A stretch of DNA of 64,000 nucleotides from Burkholderia territorii. GTDB lineage: Bacteria; Pseudomonadota; Gammaproteobacteria; Burkholderiales; Burkholderiaceae. A program made the translations under genes and the position numbers. The DNA is taken from contig NZ_CADFEJ010000024.1 of the NCBI RefSeq assembly GCF_902833055.1, positions 1-64,000 of the forward strand. The letters run 5' to 3'. Of this stretch, positions 38,392-46,795 are shown piece after piece (within the stretch, counting starts at the first letter, position 1; each line of letters starts with the position of its first letter). The notes under the pieces were generated by a model. It worked only from the letters and a program-made list of their open reading frames with translations. It did no database searches and was not told where the DNA came from.

Positions 38392-38925
38392 TTATTCAAA
38401 AAACCTCCGATGGGCGAAGCTATCACGAAGTTCCGCCAATCTGTGTTGCGATATGTGAATCGGTTGCCTGGACCTGTAAGGCTTTCGAAGTATGCCGAAT
38501 GTCGCGCCATCGTCGAAAAACACATGGCATCGGCACGCAACACGCGGCTCGGCGCATTCGAGCGCGCGACGAGCCGTCGGTGGCGACCTCCTCGCCACCT
38601 GCCGCCGCATCGGACAGGCGCGGCATGGCGCGAATGATAGCAGTGCGCATCCGTCATGTTCGAGGACTTTTGCGGTCCGGCGCACACTTGCCTTCGCGAG
38701 CCCGCGAGTGTCGGCGCAGGTGCAGCGGTTTACATGCCGAAGCTGCAACCCTCCGGCGCGAACGGTGTATGGAGCATCGCTGCCGCGCGCGGCGTTCAGC
38801 GCGCGCTCGATATGGACGACGTAACGTTCAGCTTCGCCGGGCAACGCGGCCCGGATGCGCTCGGCGTGCTCGTCAACCGGCAGGCACGCAGCCGCGCGCC
38901 GGATCGCGTCGTCCGTGACGAACAC
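38392..38925 (-). CDS. uncertain open frame downstream of the RmlD-like gene
   Basis: A GTG-started frame of 177 codons. The first ~65 residues look like a real soluble protein (FVTDDAIRRAAACLPVDEHAERIRAALPGEAERYVVHIERALNAARG), but the rest is Cys/Arg-rich and lacks protein character. It is in the same frame as the RmlD-like gene and starts about 40 bases after that stop. It may be a short gene with a decayed 3' end, or chance. Confidence 0.3.
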   Translation of the reverse strand: MFVTDDAIRRAAACLPVDEHAERIRAALPGEAERYVVHIERALNAARGSDAPYTVRAGGLQLRHVNRCTCADTRGLAKASVRRTAKVLEHDGCALLSFAPCRACPMRRQVARRSPPTARRALECAEPRVACRCHVFFDDGATFGILRKPYRSRQPIHISQHRLAELRDSFAHRRFFE

Positions 38926-38964
38926 GTATCGCGACGGGCCGTCGCTCCCGATCCTTCGTATGCG

Positions 38965-39909
38965 TCAGGGCAGCGGCGGCGCATCGCGCAGCACCGCTTG
39001 CAGCCCGGTTGCGAACGGCGTCGCATGATCGATCCCGAGTGCGCGCACGCTCGATGCATCGAGGTGGCAATCGTACGGACGCGGCGTCGCATCGGCCGGC
39101 GTGTCGATCCGCGCGAGCGCCGCGTCGATGCCGAGCACGGCCGCGATCCGTTGCGCGATGTCGTACTTCGTCATCGGCTCCTCGCCCGACCAATGACGGA
39201 TTCCCGTGACGGGCGAGCCCGCGAGATGCCGCAGCGTCAGGTCGCGGATGACCGCCGCGACGTCGGGTGTGTAGGTCGGATAGCGGATCGCCCACGCGTC
39301 CATCCCGACCGCATCCGCGCCCGGTCGCGCGGACGCGACGGTCGCCGGCACGAGGCTTGTGACGGCCGACTCCCGCCAGTCGACGATCGGCCCGTAGAGC
39401 AACGGCAGGCGCAGCACGCATGCGAGCGGCGACGCGGCGAGCAACGCGGCCTCGCCTTCCAGCTTGGTGCGGCCGTAGATGTTCAGCGGGTTCGGCGTTG
39501 CGTCCTCGCGATACGGTGCCGCGTTGCCGTCGAACACATAGTCGGTGGAGATGCCGAGTGTCCACGCGCCGTAGCGTGCGGCGAGCGCGCCGATGCGGGC
39601 CGGTGCGTCGACGTTGATCGCGCGCGCGGCCGCGGGGTCGTGTTCGCAGACGTCCGGGCGGCGTTCGGCGGCGCAGATGATTACGGCAGCCGGCCGGGAA
39701 GTCGCGAATAGGTGTTCGAGCGCCGGCTGATCGAGCGCGTCGAGCCGGGCGACGTTTTCCGGCCGCAGTGCAAGGCGCCGTGCGCCCGCGGTGTCCGGGT
39801 GACGGATCGTTCCGATCGTCGTCAGCGACGATTCGCGGGACAGCGATGCAGCAACCGCACGGCCGAGCAGGCCGGACGCGCCGATGAGAAGGATGGTCGG
39901 ATGCGGCAC
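38965..39909 (-). CDS. RmlD-like NAD(P)-dependent reductase
   Basis: A 314-residue extended short-chain dehydrogenase. The nucleotide motif is ILLIGASGLLGRAVAASLSRES, the catalytic Tyr-x-x-x-Lys is in NIYGRTKLEGEAALL, and ISTDYVFDGNAAPYREDATPNP matches the dTDP-4-dehydrorhamnose reductase family. No rhamnose genes are near, so the substrate is uncertain. The start codon is GTG. Confidence 0.87.
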   Translation of the reverse strand: MPHPTILLIGASGLLGRAVAASLSRESSLTTIGTIRHPDTAGARRLALRPENVARLDALDQPALEHLFATSRPAAVIICAAERRPDVCEHDPAAARAINVDAPARIGALAARYGAWTLGISTDYVFDGNAAPYREDATPNPLNIYGRTKLEGEAALLAASPLACVLRLPLLYGPIVDWRESAVTSLVPATVASARPGADAVGMDAWAIRYPTYTPDVAAVIRDLTLRHLAGSPVTGIRHWSGEEPMTKYDIAQRIAAVLGIDAALARIDTPADATPRPYDCHLDASSVRALGIDHATPFATGLQAVLRDAPPLP

Positions 39910-40005
39910 GGTGGCGAACGATGAAAGGGGATGAGGGCCCCCAATCTATACGAGAACGCGCAGTCGATGTCGATTTCGCGCGCACGTCGACGACGTGCGT
40001 ATGAT

Positions 40006-40042
40006 GAAAAAGGCCCGATGCGCGATTGCGCGCACCGGGCCT
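40006..40042 (-). terminator. terminator of the DoxX gene
   Basis: A 14-bp stem with one mismatch (AGGCCCGATGCGCG with CGCGCACCGGGCCT) followed on the minus strand by TTTTTC. Confidence 0.8.
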
Positions 40043-40070
40043 GTCGTGCGGCACGAAGTCTCGCGTCCGC

Positions 40071-40484
40071 TTACTTGCGGTCGAACGAATAGCGCCCCGG
40101 CCCGCTTACCGCGAGCAACAGCAGCCCGCCGATGATGCTGATGTTCTTGTAGAAGTTGATCATCGCCAGATACTGATCCATGCCCTGCAGCGCCCAGTAG
40201 CGATGCCCGATCAACGCGGTCGCGAGCGTATAGACCGCGAACACCAGCGCGAGCGGACGCGTATAGAACCCGACCGCGATCAGCGCGCCGCCGACCAGCT
40301 CGACCGCCACCGCGATCACCGCCGACAGTTCCGGCGACGGTGCGCCGGTCGACGCCATGTACGCGACCGTGCCCGAGAAGCCGTTCAGCTTCTGCCAGCC
40401 GAACAACACGAACAGGATCATCATCAGCACGCGAGCCGCCAGCAGCAGCTCGTCCTTCTTCGACTCCAGCGAAACGTAACGCAT
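40071..40484 (-). CDS. DoxX-family membrane protein
   Basis: A 137-residue protein with four membrane helices: LAARVLMMILFVLFGWQKL, the region AVIAVAVELVGGALIAVGF, LALVFAVYTLATALIG and ISIIGGLLLLAVSG. The GWxKL and HRYW features match DoxX/YqjF. AAGGTGA upstream supports ATG at 40484. Relatives act with thiol or redox stress systems; no such partner is nearby. Confidence 0.88.
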   Translation of the reverse strand: MRYVSLESKKDELLLAARVLMMILFVLFGWQKLNGFSGTVAYMASTGAPSPELSAVIAVAVELVGGALIAVGFYTRPLALVFAVYTLATALIGHRYWALQGMDQYLAMINFYKNISIIGGLLLLAVSGPGRYSFDRK

Positions 40485-40804
40485 AGCAATCACCTTGATT
40501 TGACGGTTTGACGCATTCGGTACCGACGTCCGCGCAACGGCGGATCCACGGATCGGCAACGAACCCTCCTCGCACGATCGAACCGCGGGCCGTCCGGCCC
40601 GCTGCCGAAGAATCCGTTCCGTCGCGCCGTCGTGGCGCGCTGCGGTGCGGTTCTGGCGAAGCACGGGTGCAGTCTACTGTCCCACCGGAAATCATCAATC
40701 CGTCAAAACAAGATTCGCTGTCTCTATTCAGTGGACAATTGTCACGTAACAAACGCGTCATGGCCCGCCGCGCACATTTCGCGCCGGCATACCCGGCTGG
40801 CGGA
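40485..40804. other. intergenic region, no gene seen
   Basis: 320 bases between the DoxX gene and the LprI-like gene. An A+T-rich patch at 40690-40760 may hold the DoxX promoter. Nothing else recognised. Confidence 0.5.
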
Positions 40805-41884
40805 TCACATCAAATCGATCGGCAACGTCTTGTCGAGATTGTCGTGCCAGGCGCGAATGGTCTTCGGCACGGTCTTTTTCCATGCCGGCACGCTCGTGTA
40901 ATAGCGCATCCGCACGTTGCCGTGGGCATCGAATACCAGCAGGCCGATCCACAGATCAGTGCCGCGACGCATCACGATCGCGGCGTTCGTCGTTGCGATG
41001 CCGCGTACCCAGTACGACTTCACGCCGGCATTCAGGCCGTCGAGATCCTGCTCGTCCGCGCTGGAATTGACCGTGTCGACGAGCGTCTGGTAATCGGCGC
41101 CGAGCAGCTTGTGCGCGATCGCGTTCTGCCGCGCGTCGGTCAGCACCTTCAGGGTCACGAGATCCGCCGCCTGACTCGCCTGCGCCTTCGATGCCGTCAC
41201 GTAGTCGCCCGAATACACGACGCCTGCACCGGCGCCGCAATCGGCATCGCCGCCCTGTTGAGCGACGTGCACGCGCCCGCCCTTGCGGCTGAAATCGAGC
41301 CGGCAGCGATCCTGGCGGAACGTGCCGGTGTCGCCGTGCAGTTCGATATCGCCGCTCAGGCCGCCGGTATTCGCGCCGTTGTTGCCGCTCAGTTCGAAGT
41401 GAAGGCGCGGTGCCGTGCCGCTGAACGTCAACACGCCACCGAACGACGGGTTCGCGCTGTCGCGATACCACGTCTGCTGCCAGCGATCGGCCGCAAGCGA
41501 CGTGCCGTTCAGGCTCGCGAGCCGCTCGCGATAGCGGTCGCCGAGGCACGATGCATCGTTTCCACAACGATCGCGCTGCTTGAGCCAGTCCAGCTGCGCA
41601 GCCTTCAGCGCGGCCGTATCGCCACCTTTGGCAAGCGCCTTCTTCCACGCCGCCGCCAGCTCTCCGTCGAGCGCCGACAGCCCGGCATCCGCACAGATCG
41701 CCTTCTCGCTCGGCGACGCGGCTTTCGCGCAATCGAAGCCCGCCGCATGCACGGCCATCGGCAAAATGGTAAGCATTGCCAACATCATGACGGATCGCAG
41801 GTTCGCGCTCCGCGCATGCCGGCCGTAACGCGCGGCTGCCTCTCGCTCGCCCGCGCGAGCATTCGATCGGTTCTTCGTTGTCAT
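40805..41884 (-). CDS. LprI-like (DUF1311) secreted protein
   Basis: A 359-residue protein. After a basic lead and a hydrophobic core (MLAMLTILPMAVHAAG), the mature part starts FDCAKAASPSEKAICADAGLSALDGELAAAW, the Cys-containing LprI N-terminal domain found in some lysozyme inhibitors; a second pair follows in RCGNDASCLGDRY. The larger C-terminal region (residues ~130-355) is not recognised. The start could be M33 (41788), which would give a more normal signal peptide; no clear ribosome-binding site decides. Confidence 0.8.
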   Translation of the reverse strand: MTTKNRSNARAGEREAAARYGRHARSANLRSVMMLAMLTILPMAVHAAGFDCAKAASPSEKAICADAGLSALDGELAAAWKKALAKGGDTAALKAAQLDWLKQRDRCGNDASCLGDRYRERLASLNGTSLAADRWQQTWYRDSANPSFGGVLTFSGTAPRLHFELSGNNGANTGGLSGDIELHGDTGTFRQDRCRLDFSRKGGRVHVAQQGGDADCGAGAGVVYSGDYVTASKAQASQAADLVTLKVLTDARQNAIAHKLLGADYQTLVDTVNSSADEQDLDGLNAGVKSYWVRGIATTNAAIVMRRGTDLWIGLLVFDAHGNVRMRYYTSVPAWKKTVPKTIRAWHDNLDKTLPIDLM

Positions 41885-42232
41885 TGGACTGGACTCGTCG
41901 TGGATGGCGGGGAGTAGAAGCTACGTGGCCGATGCGGTTCGAGGTAAAAACACCCGGTCCGGCATGCGACGCCGGCCGTCGCCCCCGGCGAAGCCTAACG
42001 CGAATGCGCGTCGTCGATCAACGCCGCCGAGCACCGGGGACGCGCGAATGGAAAGCCCCTGCGATACCGGCACACGAATGCCGAGACGAGACATCGCGAC
42101 GCTGAATACATCAAGCGGCACGCCGCCCGCCCGACGCGCCCTGCCGCTCGACGAAAGCCGTCGCGGCGTCCACCGCGCGTGCAACCTCGCCTTCATCGGG
42201 TCAAAAGAACGCCGCGCAGCGCACCGCGCCCG
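41885..42232. other. intergenic region, no gene seen
   Basis: 348 bases between the LprI-like gene and the LysR gene. No supported gene, dyad or terminator recognised. Confidence 0.5.
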
Positions 42233-43117
42233 CTACGCCCGCGCGCCCAACCGTTCGGCCAGAAACCCGATGAACGTGCGCAGCGTGACGAACCCTTCAC
42301 GGTGCTGCGGAAACACCGCGTTCAACGTGATCGGCGACGGCGCATATGCATCGAGCACCGGCACGAGCGCGCCACTGTCGAGCGCCGAGCCGACGATGAA
42401 ATGCGGCAGCAGCGCGATGCCGAGCCCCGCGATCGCCGCGTCGCGCACGACTTCACCGTTGTTCGCGACGAGCGGACCTTGCACGTCGAACGTGCGCGCG
42501 GCGCCGTCGACCCGGAATTCCCAGCCCACACGCCGCTCGCGCCCGTACATCAGGCACGTATGGCCGGCGAGGTCGGCCGGCGTCGCAGGCGCGCCCTGTC
42601 GCTTCAGATACGCGGGGCTCGCGCACGCGATCATTTCCCAGGCGGCCAGCGGTCGCGCAATCAGCGTCGAATCCTCGAGCGTGCCGATCCGCAGCACGAG
42701 ATCGAAGCCCTCGCCGATCAGGTCGACGCGCCGGTCGGTCAGGTCGACGTTGAGCCGCACGGCCGGATGCGCGGACAGGAATTCGGCGATCAGCGGCGAC
42801 ACGTGCGTGATCCCGAACGACAGCGGCGCGCTGATCTTCAGCGAACCGTGCAGCTCGGTGCTGCGCACCGACATCGCCTGCTCGGCGTCGGCGACTTCGG
42901 CCAGGATCCGCTGCGCGCGCGCATAGAACTCCTGCCCCGATTCCGTGACCGCGAGATTGCGTGTATTGCGATGGAGCAAACGCACGCCCAGCGCGGCCTC
43001 GAGCGCCATCGTGCGCCGGCTCACGAACTGCTTGGACAGCATCAGTTGATCGGCCGCCGCCGTGAAGCTGCCCGCATCGACGGTCGCGACGAAGATCCTC
43101 AGGTCGTTGAATTCCAT
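42233..43117 (-). CDS. LysR-family regulator
   Basis: A 294-residue regulator of the CrgA/DmlR type. The winged helix is at residues 1-60 (FNDLRIFVATVDAGSFTAAADQLMLSKQFVSRRTMALE), followed by the co-inducer domain (GSLKISAPLSFGITHVSPLIAEFL). GAGGTG 8 nt upstream of ATG 43117 favours it over GTG 43126. Divergent from the pirin and wrbA genes, which it probably regulates. Confidence 0.92.
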   Translation of the reverse strand: MEFNDLRIFVATVDAGSFTAAADQLMLSKQFVSRRTMALEAALGVRLLHRNTRNLAVTESGQEFYARAQRILAEVADAEQAMSVRSTELHGSLKISAPLSFGITHVSPLIAEFLSAHPAVRLNVDLTDRRVDLIGEGFDLVLRIGTLEDSTLIARPLAAWEMIACASPAYLKRQGAPATPADLAGHTCLMYGRERRVGWEFRVDGAARTFDVQGPLVANNGEVVRDAAIAGLGIALLPHFIVGSALDSGALVPVLDAYAPSPITLNAVFPQHREGFVTLRTFIGFLAERLGARA

Positions 43118-43164
43118 ATTGTCCACCTCAGAGTGACAGTCATTATCACTACAGCCATTTATTT

Positions 43165-43179
43165 GTCAAATCGATTGAC
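43165..43179. promoter_or_regulatory. candidate LysR site
   Basis: GTCAA-ATCGA-TTGAC, a perfect 5-bp dyad, lies in the 127-base region between lysR and the pirin gene. Confidence 0.4.
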
Positions 43180-43244
43180 CTAAGATTCATCTCAACGAAC
43201 GGCCGGGCCCACTTCCGAGGACCGGCGATATCCAGGAAAAAATC

Positions 43245-43970
43245 ATGATCGAGACTCGTGCAGCAGACCAACGTGGCCGTGCCGAGCATGGCTGGCTCAG
43301 CTCCCGTCACACGTTTTCTTTCGCGAATTACTACGATCCGAAGCAAGTCGGCTTCTCCGACCTGCTGGTGATCAACGACGACCGCGTCGCGCCGGGCCGA
43401 GGCTTCGGCACGCACCCGCACCGCGACATGGAAATCCTGTCGTACGTGCTCGACGGCGCGCTGGAGCACAAGGATTCGATGGGGACCGGCTCGGTGATCG
43501 TGCCGGGCGACGTCCAGCTGATGAGCGCGGGTACGGGCGTGCGTCACAGCGAGTTCAACCACTCGCACGAGACGCCGGTCCACTTCCTCCAGATCTGGAT
43601 CGGGCCGGCCGAAAAGGGCGCCGAGCCGCGCTATCAGCAGACGAACATCGAGGCAGACGACAAGCGCGGCAAGCTCACGCCGATCGTATCGCCCGACGGT
43701 AGCGGCGGTTCGCTGAAGATCCGCCAGGACACGCGGATCTACGCGGGCCTGTTCGACGGCGACGAACGCGCCACGCTCGAACTGGCGCCGGATCGCTTCG
43801 CCTACGTGCATGTCGCACGCGGCAGCGTGACGGTCAACGGCGTGACGCTCGGCGAAGGCGACGGCGCACGGATCCGCAACGAGCAGTCGCTCACGTTCGC
43901 GGACGGCAAGGATGCCGAAGTGCTGGTATTCGACCTGCGTCCGGTCGAAGTGACGGCCGAGTGGGCATGA
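43245..43970 (+). CDS. pirin-family protein
   Basis: A 241-residue bicupin. The metal site is the HPHRDMEIL set (His57, His59) plus His101 and Glu103 in GVRHSEFNHS. YhhW-type pirins can act as quercetinases. CAGGA upstream fixes the ATG at 43245. Next to wrbA and divergent from a LysR gene, a common arrangement in proteobacteria tied to quinone or electrophile stress. Confidence 0.93.
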   Translation: MIETRAADQRGRAEHGWLSSRHTFSFANYYDPKQVGFSDLLVINDDRVAPGRGFGTHPHRDMEILSYVLDGALEHKDSMGTGSVIVPGDVQLMSAGTGVRHSEFNHSHETPVHFLQIWIGPAEKGAEPRYQQTNIEADDKRGKLTPIVSPDGSGGSLKIRQDTRIYAGLFDGDERATLELAPDRFAYVHVARGSVTVNGVTLGEGDGARIRNEQSLTFADGKDAEVLVFDLRPVEVTAEWA

Positions 43971-43988
43971 CGCCCGTTCGGAACATCG

Positions 43989-44008
43989 GGCCCCGCTGAA
44001 GCGGGGCC
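43989..44008 (+). terminator. hairpin between pirin and wrbA
   Basis: GGCCCCGC-TGAA-GCGGGGCC followed by TTCTC. It may attenuate read-through into wrbA. Confidence 0.55.
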
Positions 44009-44030
44009 TTCTCAATCGGAGATTCGCAAC

Positions 44031-44633
44031 ATGGCCAAGGTACTCGTTCTCTACTACTCGTCCTACGGGCACATCGAAACGATGGCGCAGCACGTCGCGG
44101 AAGGCGCGAAATCGGTGCCCGGCGTCGAGGTCACGCTCAAGCGCGTGCCTGAAACCATTCCCGTCGACCAGGCGAAGGCGATCGGCATCAAGATCGACCA
44201 GGCCGCCCCCGTCGCCACCGTGGACGAACTCGCGGGCTACGACGCGATCATCTTCGGCACCCCGACCCGCTTCGGCAACATGGCCGGCCAGATGCGCACG
44301 TTCCTCGACCAGACGGGCGGCCTGTGGATGAAGGGTGCGCTCGTCGGCAAGATCGGCAGCGTGTTCGCGTCGACCGGCACGCAGCACGGCGGCCAGGAAA
44401 CGACCATCACGTCGTTCCACACGACCCTGCTGCATCACGGGATGGTGATCGTGGGCGTGCCCTATGCGTGCAGCGGGCTCGTCAACATGAACGAAATCAC
44501 GGGCGGCACGCCGTACGGCGCGACCACGCTCGCGGGCGCGGACGGCAGCCGTCAGCCGAGCGCGAACGAACTCGACATCGCGCGCTACCAAGGCAAGCAC
44601 GTCGCGGAACTCGCCGCGAAGCTCGCGTCGTAA
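44031..44633 (+). CDS. wrbA: NAD(P)H:quinone oxidoreductase WrbA
   Basis: A 200-residue flavodoxin-like enzyme using FMN to reduce quinones by two electrons. The FMN phosphate loop is [12 protein letters not shown], followed by [25 protein letters not shown] and [13 protein letters not shown], all standard for WrbA. GGAGA upstream supports the ATG. It follows the pirin gene by 60 bases. Confidence 0.96.
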   Translation: MAKVLVLYYSSYGHIETMAQHVAEGAKSVPGVEVTLKRVPETIPVDQAKAIGIKIDQAAPVATVDELAGYDAIIFGTPTRFGNMAGQMRTFLDQTGGLWMKGALVGKIGSVFASTGTQHGGQETTITSFHTTLLHHGMVIVGVPYACSGLVNMNEITGGTPYGATTLAGADGSRQPSANELDIARYQGKHVAELAAKLAS

Positions 44634-44639
44634 CGCGGG

Positions 44640-44674
44640 CGCCGCCCGCCCCGGGACACCCGGGCGGGGCGGCG
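44640..44674 (+). terminator. hairpin after wrbA
   Basis: A long G+C stem (about 14 bp, imperfect) with an ACAC loop begins 7 bases after the stop. Confidence 0.5.
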
Positions 44675-44767
44675 CGTGCCGCCGCTGCGCGGCACGCACG
44701 AGAACGCACGGCGCCGGTCGACCCGGCGCCGCTTTCCGGCGCGCGAGCGCCGGCTGTTACAGGCCCG

Positions 44768-45094
44768 TTACTGGCCCGATGCCGGCGCGGCGGGCGCGGC
44801 CGGAGCGGGTGCCGGCGCCGCCTTCGTCGCGGGCGCCTTCTCCACCGCGTTCTGCGGGTAATTGCTCTGATCGTTGGTCAGCCGGTAGCCGGTGCCCGTG
44901 CCGATCGCCTTCAGGTCCTTCGCGTGGCGCGCGCGGGCGGCCTTGCGGGCTGCCTTCTTCTGCGCCTTGTCGAGCTGCTTCTGCGTCGGTGCGGACGCCG
45001 GATCCTGCGCGTATGCCGCCGGCGCGGCGGTCAACAGCAGACCGAACGACGCCGTTACTGCCACTGCCACCGAAACCACGCGAGACTTCGTCAT
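44768..45094 (-). CDS. small secreted Lys/Ala-rich protein
   Basis: A 108-residue exported protein. Signal peptide MTKSRVVSVAVAVTASFGLLLTAAPAAYAQ, then a basic helix (KQLDKAQKKAARKAARARHAK), a short conserved-looking middle (GYRLTNDQSNYPQNA) and an Ala/Pro tail. AAGGAG 8 nt upstream fixes the start at 45094. Function unknown. Confidence 0.75.
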   Translation of the reverse strand: MTKSRVVSVAVAVTASFGLLLTAAPAAYAQDPASAPTQKQLDKAQKKAARKAARARHAKDLKAIGTGTGYRLTNDQSNYPQNAVEKAPATKAAPAPAPAAPAAPASGQ

Positions 45095-45341
45095 GGCCGG
45101 ATCTCCTTGTCGATGTTGGTTGTGGGTCGAACGCCGGCACGCACGCGACGGACGTCGGCGTGCGACCACGGCGCCGATGCAACGTTAGCCGATCGCCGCG
45201 CAAATGTCCGTGCCGGTTCCTGAATTCTCCTGATAACGGCAACGATACATGCGCGGCAGGCGTCCGGCCCGCCGGCGCGGCGCGCGTGCCATCAGGGAAA
45301 CCGATAGCATCGCGCGGCCGGGCGGCGCCGCGCAGCGCCGC

Positions 45342-46076
45342 TCAGATCCAGCGCGACAGCACCGGCAGCAGGACCGGCACGACGAACGCGGTCAGCACGC
45401 CGTTCATTCCCATCCCGAGGCCCGCGAACGCGCCGGCCTCCTCGCTGACCTGGAACGCGCGCGCAGTGCCGATCCCGTGCGACGCGACGCCGAGCGCGAA
45501 ACCGCGCACCGCCGGCTCCTCGATGCGCAGCGCGTTCAGGATCGCACGGGCGCACACGGCGCCGAAAATCCCGGTCGAGATCACCAGCACGGCGGTCAGC
45601 GACGGAATGCCGCCGATTTCCTGCGCGACGGCCATCGCGATCGGCGTCGTCGCGGATTTCGGCGCGAGCGACGCGATCGTCTGGTGCGACGCGCCGAACA
45701 GCGCGGCGATCCCGACCGCCGACACGATCGCGGTCAGCGAGCCCGCGAGCAGCCCGGCGAGCAACGGCACCGCGGCGCGCCGCAGCTTCGACCACTGGCG
45801 GTACAGCGGCAGCGCCAGCGCGACGGTCGCCGGGCCGAGCAGGAAGTGGACGAACTGCGCGCCTTCGAAATACGTCGGATACGGCGTGCGCGTGATCGTC
45901 AGCAGCACGACGATCAGCGCGACCGCGATCAGCACCGGGTTCGCGAGCGGGTTGAAGCGCGCGCGTGCATAGGCCGCCTGTGCGATCAGGTACGCGATCA
46001 ACGTGATCGTCAGGCCGAGCAGCGGCGTGGCCGCGAGGTAGACCCAGATCGCGCCGAGCTTCGGGAAGGCCGTCAT
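45342..46076 (-). CDS. lrgB: LrgB-family protein
   Basis: A 244-residue inner-membrane protein with about eight hydrophobic helices. The LrgB/CidB core PKSATTPIAMAVAQEIGGIPSLTAVLVISTGIFGAV and GVASHGIGTARA is intact. With LrgA it modulates murein hydrolase activity or exports small metabolites such as pyruvate or glycolate in various bacteria. Its ATG overlaps the lrgA TGA (ATGA). Confidence 0.94.
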   Translation of the reverse strand: MTAFPKLGAIWVYLAATPLLGLTITLIAYLIAQAAYARARFNPLANPVLIAVALIVVLLTITRTPYPTYFEGAQFVHFLLGPATVALALPLYRQWSKLRRAAVPLLAGLLAGSLTAIVSAVGIAALFGASHQTIASLAPKSATTPIAMAVAQEIGGIPSLTAVLVISTGIFGAVCARAILNALRIEEPAVRGFALGVASHGIGTARAFQVSEEAGAFAGLGMGMNGVLTAFVVPVLLPVLSRWI

Positions 46077-46444
46077 CGCGTGCCCTCCGCCATGCCGTCC
46101 GCGCGCCGCTGGCGCCGCAGCAATGCACGCGTGACGAGTGCGGTCACGGCGATCGCGAGCGATGTGCTCACCGCCAGCGCGACGACCACCGCGAGCGCAT
46201 CGCCGCGCACGCGGTCGGCCGACACCATGATGCCGACGCCGGCCGGCACGAACAGCAGCGACAGATGGCGCAGCAGCTCGAGTGCGGTCGGCTCGATCGC
46301 GTCGGCCACCCGCGGGCGCAGCATCACGAAGCCGAACAGCAGCAGCATGCCAATCACCGGGCCCGGCACCGGCAGGCCGAACAGATAGGACACCCCTTCC
46401 CCGAGACACTGGAAGGTCAGCAACACCGCGAATGCCTGCAGCAT
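46073..46444 (-). CDS. lrgA: LrgA/CidA-family protein
   Basis: A 123-residue holin-like membrane protein with four helices: FAVLLTFQCLGEGVSYLFGLPVPGPVIGMLLLFGFVML and the FVPAGVGIMV segment are family signatures. It starts the lrgAB operon. A LytR-type or LysR-type regulator gene is not adjacent. Confidence 0.93.
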   Translation of the reverse strand: MLQAFAVLLTFQCLGEGVSYLFGLPVPGPVIGMLLLFGFVMLRPRVADAIEPTALELLRHLSLLFVPAGVGIMVSADRVRGDALAVVVALAVSTSLAIAVTALVTRALLRRQRRADGMAEGTR

Positions 46445-46795
46445 GAAGCTTCTCCCGAACGTGGCCGCGCGATCGTGCAGGCGCGCGGCCGATGAGCCGG
46501 CGGCTTGCCGCGCCGGCGTGGACGATACGCGCGATCGTATCAACAAAGGCCGACGGCCGGGCCGCCGGCGTGGCGCGCGACCGCGGGCAACCGCCCTGCA
46601 GCCGGATCGAATCGATGCGACACTTGCCGCCGGACGATGCGAAAACGACGCAATCGTCGCGCAAGATGAGGCGTCGCATACGCTCGGCGCGGTCGAGTCA
46701 TGGATTCGCTCGCAGCGAATGCGTACCGCACGACGCACATGAAACATGCATCACGGGGCGGCCACCTGCCCTCGCCGCATCAAGGAGAAGGTTCG
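46445..46795. other. divergent promoter region of lrgA and the ABC gene
   Basis: 351 bases with no supported gene. The ABC gene's ribosome-binding site (AAGGAG, 46782-46787) is the only clear element. Confidence 0.5.
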
